A DNA stretch of 64,000 bases from NCBI GenBank assembly GCA_958295975.1, contig OY282446.1:2333289-2397288 (forward strand), in the 5' to 3' direction. The notes beneath the pieces were generated by a model that was given only the letters and a program-made list of their open reading frames with translations, was not told the DNA's origin and made no database searches. Below, in pieces: positions 1-9,043 of the stretch (its first letter is position 1; each line of letters starts with the position of its first letter). Source of the DNA: Tepidiformaceae bacterium (lineage in GTDB: Bacteria; Chloroflexota; Dehalococcoidia; Tepidiformales; Tepidiformaceae). A program made the position numbers and the translations under genes.

Positions 1-2450
1 TGGTCCATCTCCAGCAGGGGGTAGTCGGCGAGCGCCCGCAGTTCCGCCGCCGCGTCGGGGTGGAGCCACGCATCGTCCACGAGACGCCCGCGCAGTTCAT
101 CCCGCTTGTCCCTGTCTTCGTTGCGGCGCGCGCGCTTGGCGGATTCGGTGGAGTCGCGCGGCCACTTCACGCGCACCTCCGCCAGCCCGCGGATGGCGTT
201 TTCGAGTGCGTCGCGCGTCCAGCCGTTCGCGCCCAGCGTGCCATTGGCGCCGCGCGCGAACGGATCGTAGCCGTCACCGGGATGCGCGGCGAGCGTATCG
301 GCGCAGGCGATGCGCGCCTCGAGGTTGGGCAGGGCGAGCGGGTCCGTCAGTTCACGCTCCGCGTGCCAGAGCGCGATGAAGAGCCGCAGGCGCGCGATCT
401 GCGCGGCCATGGGATTGATGTCCTGCCCCATCAGCTGATACGTGATGATGGAACGGGTCACGGTGGAGCGGGACTCATGGCGCTCGTCCCCGTTGAGCTT
501 GCCGAGCGCAGTTCGCAGCGCCTGAAGCACGGCCAGCAGGAACGCGCCGCTACCGGTAGCAGGATCGAAGATGCGCAGCCCGCCAATGCTCCCCAGCAGT
601 CGCCGCCGCGTCTGCTCCCGCTCCGGTCCGCTGAGCGCGGGCGGAAGCGGAGCATCGGGATCGCGGAACAGGTCGAGCAGATCGTCATCGCGGACGGACG
701 CGGGGGTTCGCGCGCGCACTGCCGCCGCCAGCGCGTCGGCGGCCATCTCGGCGGTCACGTCCATGGGCGTGTAGTAGGCCCCGTCCGGCGCCTTCAGCGT
801 CTCATCCCCATCCCGTTCTTCCAACAGGGGGTCGGCCACGAGCTGCTCGAAAAGGTTGCTGAGCAGCTCGGGATCCAGCGTCTGCTCGCGCTCGCCGGGG
901 CGCTGCTCGTCGGCGGTCCAGTGGTAGCGGGCGAGCACATCGAACAGGCCGGGTTCGCGTCCGTCTCTCCAATAGTGCGTGTCCGCGATGAAGAGGCGGT
1001 CATCGCCCACGCGCCGCTCGAAGAGGGAACCGTTGAGGAAGGGCACATCCGCGAACGCCTCGCGGGCGGCTTCGATGGAGTAGTCAGTCCGGTCCCGCTT
1101 CTCCCTGTTGAGCCGTTCGTGGAAGAGGTAGCGCAGCACCTCGCCGTGGTAGTCGCCGATTCCGCTCTCGGTGACGAACTGGCGGTCGAAGAGGGCAGGG
1201 GGAATATCGCCCTCTTCCTTCAGAATCCAGACGAACAGCGTCCGAATCAGGTGGCGCAACAGGATTTCGTGGCGCGCGTGCGTATCGGGCGTCTCGCGGA
1301 ACGCGCCGTCGTCGTGTCGCAGACCGCGCATCCATCGCCGGACTTCCTCGTAGAAGCCGCGCTGCAGGGGCAGCACGTCGAGCGCGTCCGCGAACGACTG
1401 GGGCTTGATCGTTTCCCGCCGCAGCAGCTCCAACACGCGAGCGGCGGCGTCCCGGGCGGCGGGCGGCGGCAGCTCGGGATCGAACGGCTGCGTCATGGAG
1501 ACGCGCCGATCCCGAGCAGTCGCGATGCGCGCAAGGGAACGACCACCGGGACCCGTCTGCCACACAAACGCGACGGCGATGCGCGAATCGGATTGCGCCG
1601 CGAAGGTACGCGCGCAGCGAGCCGCGTCCCCGCGACTGATGCCGCGTTCGTCGTACCCGAAGCGCACGGCGGCGATGCGCACGCGGGGCGGGAGCAGCGA
1701 GGGCTGCTGGACCCGCTCCAGCTCGACCTCCGGCCCGTCCCCGTGAGCGTGCGCCTGCCAGTCCACCAGCGCCTGATCGCGCGCGGCGCCCTGCAGTTCG
1801 CCAGCATCGACGGGCGGATGCGAGACGGAGACGGCACCGAGCGCCCGCAGCGCCTCACTCTCGTTCCCGACGGCGGCGGCAAGCGCCCGCAGCGCCCGTT
1901 CTCCCACGCCCCCCTGTCGCTGGCGGCCAGTCGTCGGAGCGAGAACGGCGAGCAGGGAGTCCAGCGGATCAAAGGACTCGCTTTCTCCACGCACGAGCGG
2001 ACCGAGGTCGATTTCGCCGTCCTGCTCGACCGTATCGCCCGTCGCCTTGCGATAGAGCCGCCAGCGCAGGCCGTCCGTGAGCACGCCGAGCGTGGATTGC
2101 GTTCCGGCGGCGTGGTCGCGCAGGTAGCGCTGGGCCTGCCGATGCGGCGTTTCCGTGCGGTCGCCGGAGCGCTGGTGACGCTCGAAATCGGCGCCCAGCG
2201 GCTTCGCTTCCACGATGGCCCGCGCGGGGCCGCCCTCGACGAGCGGGCGGGCGTAGAGCACGTAGTCGGGGCGGTTGCCCGCGGCACTCTCCTCACGCCG
2301 GATGCGCGAAGAGTCGTACAGCGAATCGATCAGCGGATCGATGAGGTGCTGTCTGGTGTCCGCTTCGCTGTATCCGCCCCGGGAGTCCAGTTCGGCGAGG
2401 ATGCGGCAGCCCTCGCGGAGCCCGTGAAGCAGCCTCGTACCAGCGGGCAT
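1..2450 (-). CDS. Type IIG (Eco57I-like) restriction-modification enzyme, C-terminus cut by window edge
   Basis: This frame stays open from an ATG at 2450 to the left edge, so about 816 residues are visible and the C-terminus is missing. Near the N-terminus a PD-(D/E)xK nuclease core is visible: RPDYVLY (Asp62), then AIVEAKP (Glu81, Lys83), followed by GVLTDGLRWRLY, typical of restriction-enzyme N-domains. The middle has VPFLNGSLFE, YYTP near residue 558 and methyltransferase motif I DPATGSGAFLL near residue 629, followed by a QDINPMAAQIARLRL helix. The catalytic NPPY motif should lie beyond the edge. This order matches single-chain enzymes that cut DNA and methylate adenine N6. Shadow frames on the plus strand are long but not coding. 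The gene is divergent from the DinB gene. The family is clear; the recognition site and activity are unknown. Confidence 0.87.
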   Translation of the reverse strand, partial: MPAGTRLLHGLREGCRILAELDSRGGYSEADTRQHLIDPLIDSLYDSSRIRREESAAGNRPDYVLYARPLVEGGPARAIVEAKPLGADFERHQRSGDRTETPHRQAQRYLRDHAAGTQSTLGVLTDGLRWRLYRKATGDTVEQDGEIDLGPLVRGESESFDPLDSLLAVLAPTTGRQRQGGVGERALRALAAAVGNESEALRALGAVSVSHPPVDAGELQGAARDQALVDWQAHAHGDGPEVELERVQQPSLLPPRVRIAAVRFGYDERGISRGDAARCARTFAAQSDSRIAVAFVWQTGPGGRSLARIATARDRRVSMTQPFDPELPPPAARDAAARVLELLRRETIKPQSFADALDVLPLQRGFYEEVRRWMRGLRHDDGAFRETPDTHARHEILLRHLIRTLFVWILKEEGDIPPALFDRQFVTESGIGDYHGEVLRYLFHERLNREKRDRTDYSIEAAREAFADVPFLNGSLFERRVGDDRLFIADTHYWRDGREPGLFDVLARYHWTADEQRPGEREQTLDPELLSNLFEQLVADPLLEERDGDETLKAPDGAYYTPMDVTAEMAADALAAAVRARTPASVRDDDLLDLFRDPDAPLPPALSGPEREQTRRRLLGSIGGLRIFDPATGSGAFLLAVLQALRTALGKLNGDERHESRSTVTRSIITYQLMGQDINPMAAQIARLRLFIALWHAERELTDPLALPNLEARIACADTLAAHPGDGYDPFARGANGTLGANGWTRDALENAIRGLAEVRVKWPRDSTESAKRARRNEDRDKRDELRGRLVDDAWLHPDAAAELRALADYPLLEMD

Positions 2451-2457
2451 CGGCGGG

Positions 2458-2463
2458 AGTATA
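2458..2463 (-). promoter_or_regulatory. -10 element of the type IIG gene, apparently leaderless
   Basis: On the minus strand the hexamer reads TATACT and ends only seven bases before the ATG at 2450. A transcript started from it would begin at or next to the start codon, and no Shine-Dalgarno sequence is seen in between. No convincing -35 is visible. Confidence 0.5.
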
Positions 2464-2534
2464 GGGGAACGGGGAGTGGCGCGCGCAGGGGCGGCGCGGC
2501 ACGATGGGCGCATCCCCGAACGGGAGGGCGCGCC

Positions 2535-3065
2535 ATGAGCACGACGCCGCTGGACATTCTCCGCACGGGCCTGGACTCGATGCACGGGCTGCTCGACCAG
2601 GCGCTCGGCGACATGACGCTGGAGCAGCTCAACTTCCGCCCGCGCGAGGGCGGCCTCAGCCCCTTCTTCAGCCTCTGGCACTACGTCCGCACCGAGGACA
2701 ACATCGTCAACTACGTCGTGCAAGGGCGGCCCACGGCGTGGCTGGAGGGCGGCTACGACGGGCGCTTCGGGCTGCACCGCACGGCGCAGGGCACGGGCAT
2801 GTCCGACGCGGACGCGAAGGCGCTCGCGCTCAGCGACCTCGACGGCTGGCGCGAGTACCAGCCGCGCGTGTGGCGGGCGACGGCGGAGTACCTCGCGGGG
2901 CTGTCGCCGGACGAGTTCGACGCGCGCACGGTCACGATCAAGCCGCTGGGGGAGATGTCGCTCTGGCAGGCGCTGAACGGCGTGTGCCTGAGCCACGGCT
3001 ACCGGCACGTCGGCGAGATCGAGTACGCGCGCGGCATCCTCGGCATCGGGGGCCTCACCGTCTGA
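2535..3065 (+). CDS. DinB family protein
   Basis: A 176-residue protein with the four-helix DinB/YfiT layout: an N-terminal helix (LDILRTGLDSMHGLLDQAL), a conserved SLWHYVRTEDN region near residue 50 and a C-terminal LSHGYRHVGEIEYAR segment. Histidines in the second and last helices are the expected metal ligands. Family members include damage-inducible proteins and thiol-dependent transferases, so the substrate cannot be read from sequence. The ATG follows GGGAGGG. The preceding open frame back to position 60 is only the antisense of the restriction gene, so this start is preferred. SDR and PEP-mobile genes follow in the same direction, 92 bases on. Confidence 0.85.
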   Translation: MSTTPLDILRTGLDSMHGLLDQALGDMTLEQLNFRPREGGLSPFFSLWHYVRTEDNIVNYVVQGRPTAWLEGGYDGRFGLHRTAQGTGMSDADAKALALSDLDGWREYQPRVWRATAEYLAGLSPDEFDARTVTIKPLGEMSLWQALNGVCLSHGYRHVGEIEYARGILGIGGLTV

Positions 3066-3099
3066 CGCCGCCCCGCTGGCCCGCGACGGCTCCGCTCGT

Positions 3100-3105
3100 T
3101 AGGCT
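3100..3105 (+). promoter_or_regulatory. -10-like element upstream of the SDR gene
   Basis: TAGGCT lies in the 92-base gap between the DinB and SDR genes, 52 bases before the SDR start. It matches the TAnnnT element seen at many other starts here. No clear -35 is visible. Confidence 0.35.
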
Positions 3106-3157
3106 TCCGTTCGCATCCGGCGCGGCGCGGGCCGCGCGAGCAACGCGGGAGGGCGTG

Positions 3158-3934
3158 ATGAAGCTGGAAGGCAAGGTCGCCGCCGTCACGGGCGGCAGCC
3201 GCGGCATCGGGCGCGGCATCGTGGAGGCGTTCCTCGCGGAGGGCGCCAGCGTGGTCATGAACGGGCGCGACCCGGAGAAGGGCGAGCGCGCCCTCGCGGA
3301 GCTGGGGGCGGGCGAGCGCGCCGCCTTCATCGCGGGCGACGTGACCGAGGAACGGACGCTGATGGGGCTGGTGGACGGCGCCGTCGAGCGTTACGGGCGC
3401 ATCGACGTCCTCGTCAACAACGCGGGCGGCAGCCGCGGCTTCGCGCAGGTGGCGGAGATGGAGAACGAGGACTGGGACCACACCATCCGCTGGAACCTGT
3501 CGGCCACGTTCTGGGGGATCAAGCACGCCTTCCGCCACATGATTCCGCAGGAGAGCGGGCGCATCATCAACGTCTCCTCGCTGGAGGGGAAGCACGGCAA
3601 GCCCGGCATCGCCGCCTACGTGGCCGCGAAGCACGCCATCAACGGCCTCACCAAGAGCGCGGCGCAGGAGGTGGGCACGCTGGGCATCACCGTGAACGCC
3701 ATCTGCCCGGGGCTGATCGAGACCGACATCGTGAGGGAAAGCGGGGCCGCGGCGGCCGCCTCCATGGGCCTCACCTACGACGAGATGGTGCAGCGCTTCT
3801 CCGAGGAGTCCGCCATCAAGCGCATGAACACCGTCGAGGAGGTTGGCGCGGTGGCCGTGCTCCTCGCCTCCGATGTGGGCGCGGGCGTCACGGGCGCGCT
3901 CTGGTCGGTGGACGGCGGCACCGCCGCCTACTAG
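3158..3934 (+). CDS. SDR-family NAD(P)-dependent oxidoreductase
   Basis: A 258-residue classical short-chain dehydrogenase. It has the TGGSRGIGRG cofactor loop at residues 11-20, the NNAGG motif, a catalytic serine in NVSSLEG, the YVAAKHA (YxxxK) active site and CPGLIETD after strand 6. A C-terminal VDGGTAAY segment is typical of FabG-like enzymes. It would oxidise an alcohol or reduce a ketone or 3-oxoacyl group with NAD(P)H in the cytoplasm. The substrate is not evident. It ends 10 bases before the PEP-mobile gene, so the two are probably cotranscribed. The ATG follows GGGAGGGCG. Confidence 0.92.
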   Translation: MKLEGKVAAVTGGSRGIGRGIVEAFLAEGASVVMNGRDPEKGERALAELGAGERAAFIAGDVTEERTLMGLVDGAVERYGRIDVLVNNAGGSRGFAQVAEMENEDWDHTIRWNLSATFWGIKHAFRHMIPQESGRIINVSSLEGKHGKPGIAAYVAAKHAINGLTKSAAQEVGTLGITVNAICPGLIETDIVRESGAAAAASMGLTYDEMVQRFSEESAIKRMNTVEEVGAVAVLLASDVGAGVTGALWSVDGGTAAY

Positions 3935-3944
3935 GAGCGTGAGC

Positions 3945-5678
3945 ATGAGCGACGAACGCGAACTCCTCTGCAGCTGGGACAGCGTGCACGCCCCGCCCCA
4001 CAGCGCCTACACGACGACGAACGCCGCCGAGGTGCTGCCGGGCGTGACCAGGCCCCTGCCCGCCGACCTCTGGCGGGAGTGGGACTACGTCTGGAACCAC
4101 GGCGTGCTCGAGGACCTGGGCGTGCTCGACCTCGTGCCCCTGCCCAAACCGCCGGGGACCACCACGCTGCCCTTCATCGGGGGGCGCTTCGTCATCAACT
4201 ACGCCCTCAACATGCAGTTCACCGCCACCTACCAGGTGGGCGAGGGCAGCGACTTCCTCAAGCAGTTCCTCGAGGGCGGCGATGCCCTGCAGAGCGAGGC
4301 CGCTTCCGACCAGGAGCGCGCCGCCGCCACGCGCGCGCGCATCACCGCGCGCTGGGAAGGGACCACGGCGACCTACGCGAAGAACCGCGAGACCACCTAC
4401 GACGCCTGGCGCCGCTCCCGCGCGCGCAACTGGACCGCCGCCGCCGACGCCGACCTGATCGCGGCGCTCGACGAGGCCGTCGAACTGACGGGCCGCATCT
4501 TCATGGCCCACTACTACAGCTCCGTGGGCGGCGGCGAGTACACCACCATCGTCGGCGACCTCCTCAAGGAGCACGTCCCCGACCATCCGCCGGAGTGGAC
4601 GAACACCATCACGAGCGGGCTCACCGACGTGGAGAGCGCCCTGCCCGCGAAGGCCATCTGGGACCTGAGCCGCTTCGCGCTGGCGCGTCCGGCGCTGGCG
4701 GACGAGTTCGGCGCGCTCACAGCGGAGGGCCTCACCGCGCGTCTGGCCGAGCCGCCCACGGACGACTGGCGCGCCTTCGCGGCGGAGTACGCCGCCTTCA
4801 TCGACCAGCTCGGCTTCCGCGGCCAGAACGAGACCGACCCCTCCTACCGCACCTGGGACGAGGCCCCCAACTTCGTGCTGAGCAGCATCCGGGCCGACCT
4901 GGGCGCGCCCCCGGAGCGCGATCCGCACGCGCTCGAACGGAAGCAGGCGGCGGCGCGCGAGGCCGTGGAGGGCGAGATCGAGGCGCGCCTGCCCGCCGCC
5001 GTGCTCGACGACTACCGCCACGCCCTGCGGCTGGCCCAGACCCTGAACCGCGGGCGCGAGGGCAGCAAGGCCAACTGGGCGCGCGCCTGCCGCACGCAGC
5101 GCCCGCCCGTGGTCGAGCTGGGGCGGCGGCTGGCCGAGCGCGGCCTCATCGCCGGCGCCGAAGACGTGTGGTACCTGCGCCTGACGGAGCTGCGCGAGGC
5201 GGCGGCGGGCGCGCTCGACGCCGAACGCGCGCGGGCGGGCGTGGCCGCGCGCAAGGAGGAACGCGCCTTCCTCGAACGCCACGAGCTGCCCGTGCTCTTC
5301 GACTGGCCCGTCGAGCTCATCCCGCGGGAGGAGACGGCGGCGGCGGAGTCCGCCTCCTACGAGGGGCTGGGCGTCAGCCCGGGCACGGCCACGGGCCGGG
5401 CGCGCGTCATCGAGAGCGCGGAGGCGGCCATGAGCGCCGACCTGGCGCCGGGCGAAATCCTCGTCGCGCCCGTCACCGACGCGGCTTGGACGCCGCTCTT
5501 CATCCCCGCCGCGGGCGTGGTGGTGGAGACGGGCGGCATCCTCAGCCACGCGGCCACGGTGGCGCGCGAGTTCGGCATCCCCGCCGTCGCCCAGATCCGC
5601 GGCGTCACCTCGCTCATCCCCAACGGCGCCACCGTCACCATCGACGGTTCCGCCGGCACCGTCACGGTCGAGCCCTAG
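3945..5678 (+). CDS. PEP-utilizing enzyme with mobile phosphohistidine domain, lacking ATP-grasp
   Basis: A 577-residue protein resembling the last two thirds of rifampicin phosphotransferase or PEP synthase. The central helical part carries GFRGQNETDPS near residue 290, the GREGSKANWARA stretch and AEDVWYLRLTEL. The last 90 residues form the swivelling phosphohistidine domain, with GEILVAPVTDAAWTPLF and GGILSHAATVAREFGIPAV, where His is the phosphorylated residue. The N-terminal ATP-grasp domain that normally phosphorylates this His is missing, and the protein opens directly with ELLCSWDSVHAPPHSAY. A close paralogue lies at 41789-43525. Function is unknown; it may work with a separate ATP-grasp protein. 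Its stop overlaps the convergent VOC gene through a shared CTAG. Confidence 0.85.
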   Translation: MSDERELLCSWDSVHAPPHSAYTTTNAAEVLPGVTRPLPADLWREWDYVWNHGVLEDLGVLDLVPLPKPPGTTTLPFIGGRFVINYALNMQFTATYQVGEGSDFLKQFLEGGDALQSEAASDQERAAATRARITARWEGTTATYAKNRETTYDAWRRSRARNWTAAADADLIAALDEAVELTGRIFMAHYYSSVGGGEYTTIVGDLLKEHVPDHPPEWTNTITSGLTDVESALPAKAIWDLSRFALARPALADEFGALTAEGLTARLAEPPTDDWRAFAAEYAAFIDQLGFRGQNETDPSYRTWDEAPNFVLSSIRADLGAPPERDPHALERKQAAAREAVEGEIEARLPAAVLDDYRHALRLAQTLNRGREGSKANWARACRTQRPPVVELGRRLAERGLIAGAEDVWYLRLTELREAAAGALDAERARAGVAARKEERAFLERHELPVLFDWPVELIPREETAAAESASYEGLGVSPGTATGRARVIESAEAAMSADLAPGEILVAPVTDAAWTPLFIPAAGVVVETGGILSHAATVAREFGIPAVAQIRGVTSLIPNGATVTIDGSAGTVTVEP

Positions 5679-6049
5679 GGGCGCAGGGCGCGCGTCTCCG
5701 GCGTCTCGATCAGCTGGCAATAGTTGCCGTCGGGGTCGGCGAAGGTGGAGATGCGCCCGCCCCAGGGCTCCGCGCCCTTGCTGCGGATGAAGGCCGCGCC
5801 GCCCGCCTCAAGACGCGCCTGCTCGGCGTCGAGGTCGTCCACCACGAAGTTGATGAGGCAGCGCCTGGCGTCCGTGGCGGGGCCGCGCACCTCATCGTGG
5901 CCGCTCACGATGAGGTAGCTCTGGCCGAGGACGAACGCGCCCGGGGCCATCTCCGGCGCGGGCATCAGCCCCACCACGTCGCGGTAGAAGGCGATCAGGC
6001 GCTCCGGCCGCTCGCTGCCCAGGTTCAGCGAGAGCGAGGGCAGGATCAC
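5675..6049 (-). CDS. VOC (glyoxalase/bleomycin-resistance fold) protein
   Basis: A 124-residue single vicinal-oxygen-chelate domain with two beta-alpha-beta-beta-beta halves: SLNLGSERPERLIAFYRDVVGL at the start, and a C-terminal half ending in STFADPDGNYCQLIE, the usual metal-binding Glu region. Such proteins act as dimeric metalloenzymes (isomerases, dioxygenases, epimerases) or as drug-binding proteins; no substrate can be assigned. It starts at GTG. The aldo/keto reductase gene upstream ends five bases before it, so the two are likely cotranscribed. Its TAG stop is the antisense of the neighbouring gene's TAG within one CTAG. Confidence 0.85.
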   Translation of the reverse strand: MILPSLSLNLGSERPERLIAFYRDVVGLMPAPEMAPGAFVLGQSYLIVSGHDEVRGPATDARRCLINFVVDDLDAEQARLEAGGAAFIRSKGAEPWGGRISTFADPDGNYCQLIETPETRALRP

Positions 6050-6053
6050 GGCG

Positions 6054-6995
6054 CTATCCCGCGAAGCCGTCGATGGCGGCGAGATCGTCGTCCGTGAGCG
6101 TCCAGCCCGCGGCGTCGACGTTGGCCCGCACCTGATCGGGGCGCGTGGCCCCGGAGATGACGCTGGGCACGCCCTCCTGCGCGAGCAGCCAGCTCATGGC
6201 CAGCTCGAGCACGGTATGGCCACGCTCCGCCGCGAACGCCTCCGCCTGCGCGAGGATGTCCCAGTTGCGATCGTTCACGTACTTGCCCGCCAGCCCGGCC
6301 AGCATCCCCTCCTTGAAGCGGCTGCCGTCGGGCATCTCCGCGTCGCGGCGGTACTTGCCCGTGAGGAAGCCACCCGCCAGCGGGAAGTAGGGCAGGATGC
6401 CGAGGCCGCCCTCGCGCGCGGCGGGCGCCACCTCGGCCTCGATGGCGCGCTCCACGAGGCTCCACTCGTTCTCCACGGACACGTAGGGCGCGAGGCCGTT
6501 CGCGGCGGTGACCTCGCAGGCCTCCGCGATCTGCGCGGCGGACACGTTGGAGATGCCCGCGTGGCGCACCTTGCCCGCCTTCACGGCGTCGTCCAGCGCG
6601 CGCGCCGTCTCCTCCGCGGGCGTGTCCGGGTCGGGGAAGTGCACCATGTAGAGGTCCACGTAGTCGGTGCCGAGGCGCTGCAGGCTCTGCTCCAGCGCGT
6701 TCGTGATGTACTCGCGCGAGCCGCTGCCGGGCGAGGCCATGGCCGCGCCGGGCATCCCGAACTTGGTGGCGATGACGGCCTCCGCGCGCCGCCCGCCGAG
6801 GGCCGCGCCCAGCATCTCCTCCGAGGCGCCCATGCCGTACATCTCGGCGGTGTCGAAGAAGTTGACGCCCAGCTCGAGCGCCGCGTCGACCACGGTTTTG
6901 GCGGCGTCCGCGTCGATCCTCATGCCGAAGTTGTTGCAGCCGAGCCCGACGACCGAGACTTCCAGGTCCGAGCTGCCGATGGTGCGCTTCTCCAC
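6054..6995 (-). CDS. Aldo/keto reductase
   Basis: A 313-residue TIM-barrel NADPH-dependent oxidoreductase. The sequence has GLGCNNFGMRID, the catalytic FFDTAEMYG (Asp and Tyr), KFGMPG (Lys), YMVHFPDP (His) and a C-terminal cofactor site with VISGATRPDQVRAN, the layout of voltage-gated K-channel beta/YajO-like reductases. It should reduce aldehydes or ketones in the cytoplasm. The GTG at 6995 was chosen because AGGAGG lies eight bases upstream. The long open frame further upstream is antisense-like and proline/arginine-rich. It lies 62 bases after the P450 gene and probably belongs to the same transcript. Confidence 0.93.
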   Translation of the reverse strand: MEKRTIGSSDLEVSVVGLGCNNFGMRIDADAAKTVVDAALELGVNFFDTAEMYGMGASEEMLGAALGGRRAEAVIATKFGMPGAAMASPGSGSREYITNALEQSLQRLGTDYVDLYMVHFPDPDTPAEETARALDDAVKAGKVRHAGISNVSAAQIAEACEVTAANGLAPYVSVENEWSLVERAIEAEVAPAAREGGLGILPYFPLAGGFLTGKYRRDAEMPDGSRFKEGMLAGLAGKYVNDRNWDILAQAEAFAAERGHTVLELAMSWLLAQEGVPSVISGATRPDQVRANVDAAGWTLTDDDLAAIDGFAG

Positions 6996-7057
6996 GTGCG
7001 TGGCCTCCTGTGCGTGCGTTCGCGCGCAGTGTAGGGCAATCGGCGGCGGGGCGCGCC

Positions 7058-8320
7058 TCAGGCGGGCTCGAACTCCAGCTCCAGGGACTTCACCGAGCGC
7101 ATGGCCACGCCCTCGCCCATGCGCGGGTTGCGCCCGGGCTTGATGCGAACGTCGCCGATGGCCTCCAGGATCATGCGCGAGCCGATCACCGCCTCCGTGC
7201 GCGCCAGCTGGTAGCCCACGCAGAAGTGCTTGCCCAGCCCGAAGCCGAGGTGGCTCGAGCGCCCGCCCTCGCGGTGGCCCACGCGCGTCTCCTTCCCGAA
7301 GTACAGGTCCTCGCGGAAGATGTCGAACGTCTCCGGCTCGGCGAAGACGCGCTCGTCGTGGTTGGCGGAGTGCATGGAGAGGTGCGCGACCGCGCCCGCG
7401 GGGATGGCCACGCCGCGCACGCGCGTCCCGCGCAGCGTCAGCCGCGGCTCGCCGCCGACCGGCCCGGAGTGGCGCATCGTCTCCGTGAAGGCGCGGTCCA
7501 GCAGGGCGTGGTCGCGCCGCACATCCGCGAACTGGTCGGGATGGTTGAGCAGCAGCCACCAGAGGTTGGCGATGGCCTTGTCCGTGGTCTCGCCGCCCGC
7601 CGTCAGCAGCAGGCTGGTGAAGGCCTTGACGTCGGGCGCGGAGAGCCGCTCGCCGTCCACCTCCGCCGCGCACAGCTTCGAGATGAGGTCGTCGCCCGGA
7701 TTCCGCAGCCGCTCGCGCACGAACGGCTCCAGGTACTCGTGGAACTCGCGGTTGGCCTCGATGCCCGCCTTCCGCAGCGCCGGATCGGGCGACAGCCCCG
7801 CGAGGAACGTCGGGTACCAGCGGCGGAAGCGGTCGTGGTCGGACTGGGGCAACGCGAGCATGTCCACGATCACGTTCACCGGCAGGCGCGCGCTGAACTG
7901 GTCCACGAGGTCCACCTCGCGCTTCGCCGCGAAGCCGTCCACCAGCTCGCGCGCGGCCTTCTCCGTGAAGCGCGTGACGAGCTCGCGCACATTGCGCTCG
8001 ACCACCGGCAGGAAGGCGTCCAGCCTGCGGCCCACGAACTCGGGCGCGACGATGGCGCGCTTGCGCGTGTGCTCGTCGCCATCCATGGCCGTCAGCGAGG
8101 GGCCGAAGACGGCGCTGTGGGACTGCTCCATGATGCTGCTGGAGAAGGTCTCGTGGTCGAGGAAGCCCGCGACCACGTCCTCGTAGCGCGTGATCCACCA
8201 GCTCCCGTCGCGCGGATGGCGCCAGACGGGATGCTCGTCGCGCAGCCGCCGCAGGGCCGGATACGGGTCCAGCCGGAACTCCTCCCCTTCCAGCAGACGC
8301 GGGTCGAACGGCTCAGCCAT
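7058..8320 (-). CDS. Cytochrome P450
   Basis: A 420-residue soluble bacterial P450. The I-helix oxygen-activation motif is LLLTAGGETTDKAI, the K-helix ExxR is in TETMRHS, and the haem ligand is Cys367 in LGFGLGKHFCVGYQLAR. It would hydroxylate a hydrophobic substrate with electrons from a ferredoxin/reductase pair; neither partner is encoded nearby. It starts at ATG 8320, four bases after the NYN-domain gene ends, which suggests cotranscription. The further upstream open frame is the shadow of that gene. Substrate unknown. Confidence 0.94.
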   Translation of the reverse strand: MAEPFDPRLLEGEEFRLDPYPALRRLRDEHPVWRHPRDGSWWITRYEDVVAGFLDHETFSSSIMEQSHSAVFGPSLTAMDGDEHTRKRAIVAPEFVGRRLDAFLPVVERNVRELVTRFTEKAARELVDGFAAKREVDLVDQFSARLPVNVIVDMLALPQSDHDRFRRWYPTFLAGLSPDPALRKAGIEANREFHEYLEPFVRERLRNPGDDLISKLCAAEVDGERLSAPDVKAFTSLLLTAGGETTDKAIANLWWLLLNHPDQFADVRRDHALLDRAFTETMRHSGPVGGEPRLTLRGTRVRGVAIPAGAVAHLSMHSANHDERVFAEPETFDIFREDLYFGKETRVGHREGGRSSHLGFGLGKHFCVGYQLARTEAVIGSRMILEAIGDVRIKPGRNPRMGEGVAMRSVKSLELEFEPA

Positions 8321-8324
8321 GGGG

Positions 8325-9023
8325 TCACTCCACGGCACGAGGATGCCTGATGCGCGGCAGGCCGTCGAGCAGCCCGTCGATGTGCTCGAAGAGCGTCGGG
8401 GACACGGTGCGCCCAAGCGGATCGAGGAAGAACTTGGCGCCCTCGCGCCGGGCCAGCTTGGCGGCGGGCACGAAGTCGGTATCGCCGGAGACGAGCACGA
8501 TGGCATCGGCCTGCCGCTTCAGCGTGATCGAGGCGATGTCGAGCCCGATGCGCATGTCCACGCCCTTCTGGCGCAGCGACGGGACGAAGTCGGCGTCGGA
8601 GAGCGGCAGGGCGGAAGCGTCCCCGTCCAGCAGCCGGTCCCGCGTCTCCCTCCGCAGGAGCCACCCCGGAGCGACTCCGACTTCCCCCAGCCGCACCGCG
8701 AAATAGCGCCGCCCGTGCAGCGCCTTGAACAGCCGCAGCCGGAATTGCGCCTCATCCGTGGCCGCGTGCTGGTACATCTCCCTGCTGACGGGCGTCTTGA
8801 TCCGCCGCCCGGACGGACGCGCATCATAGTAGAAACCGCGATAGAGCAGCTGGTAGCAGTCGGGAACCCGCCAGGTTTCGTTCAGCCGCTCCAGATGCCC
8901 GCGGACCAGCTGCTCAAGCAGATCCGCGACGGCTTCGGGAGCGGAGCGGTCCACATCGGGCACGAGCCCCGGCAAGCGCTTCAGGAAGTAGGCGCCGTCA
9001 ATGAGAATCGCCGTCTTGATCAT
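8325..9023 (-). CDS. NYN-domain (LabA/PIN-like) ribonuclease candidate
   Basis: A 232-residue protein of the NYN superfamily, relatives of PIN nucleases. It begins IKTAILIDGAYF with acidic Asp9. A GVDMRIGLDIASI segment and VLVSGDTDFVPAAKLARREG supply the other conserved acidic residues. Members cut RNA or, in some cyanobacteria, influence gene expression; the target is unknown. Start choice is uncertain: ATG 9023 gives the canonical N-terminus, while ATG 9038 would add five residues, and neither has a good ribosome site. A U-tract-terminated structured RNA lies immediately upstream, so expression may depend on terminator read-through. The P450 gene follows after four bases. Confidence 0.85.
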   Translation of the reverse strand: MIKTAILIDGAYFLKRLPGLVPDVDRSAPEAVADLLEQLVRGHLERLNETWRVPDCYQLLYRGFYYDARPSGRRIKTPVSREMYQHAATDEAQFRLRLFKALHGRRYFAVRLGEVGVAPGWLLRRETRDRLLDGDASALPLSDADFVPSLRQKGVDMRIGLDIASITLKRQADAIVLVSGDTDFVPAAKLARREGAKFFLDPLGRTVSPTLFEHIDGLLDGLPRIRHPRAVE

Positions 9024-9043
9024 CGGATGACCAGCCATGCAGG

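Noticed and set aside
60-2500. Very long plus-strand open frame that could be read as a giant N-terminal extension of the DinB gene
   Set aside because: It is the antisense of the type IIG gene. In GC-rich DNA such frames are common. Its translation is low-complexity, with no motif, whereas the minus strand gives clear nuclease and methyltransferase signatures.
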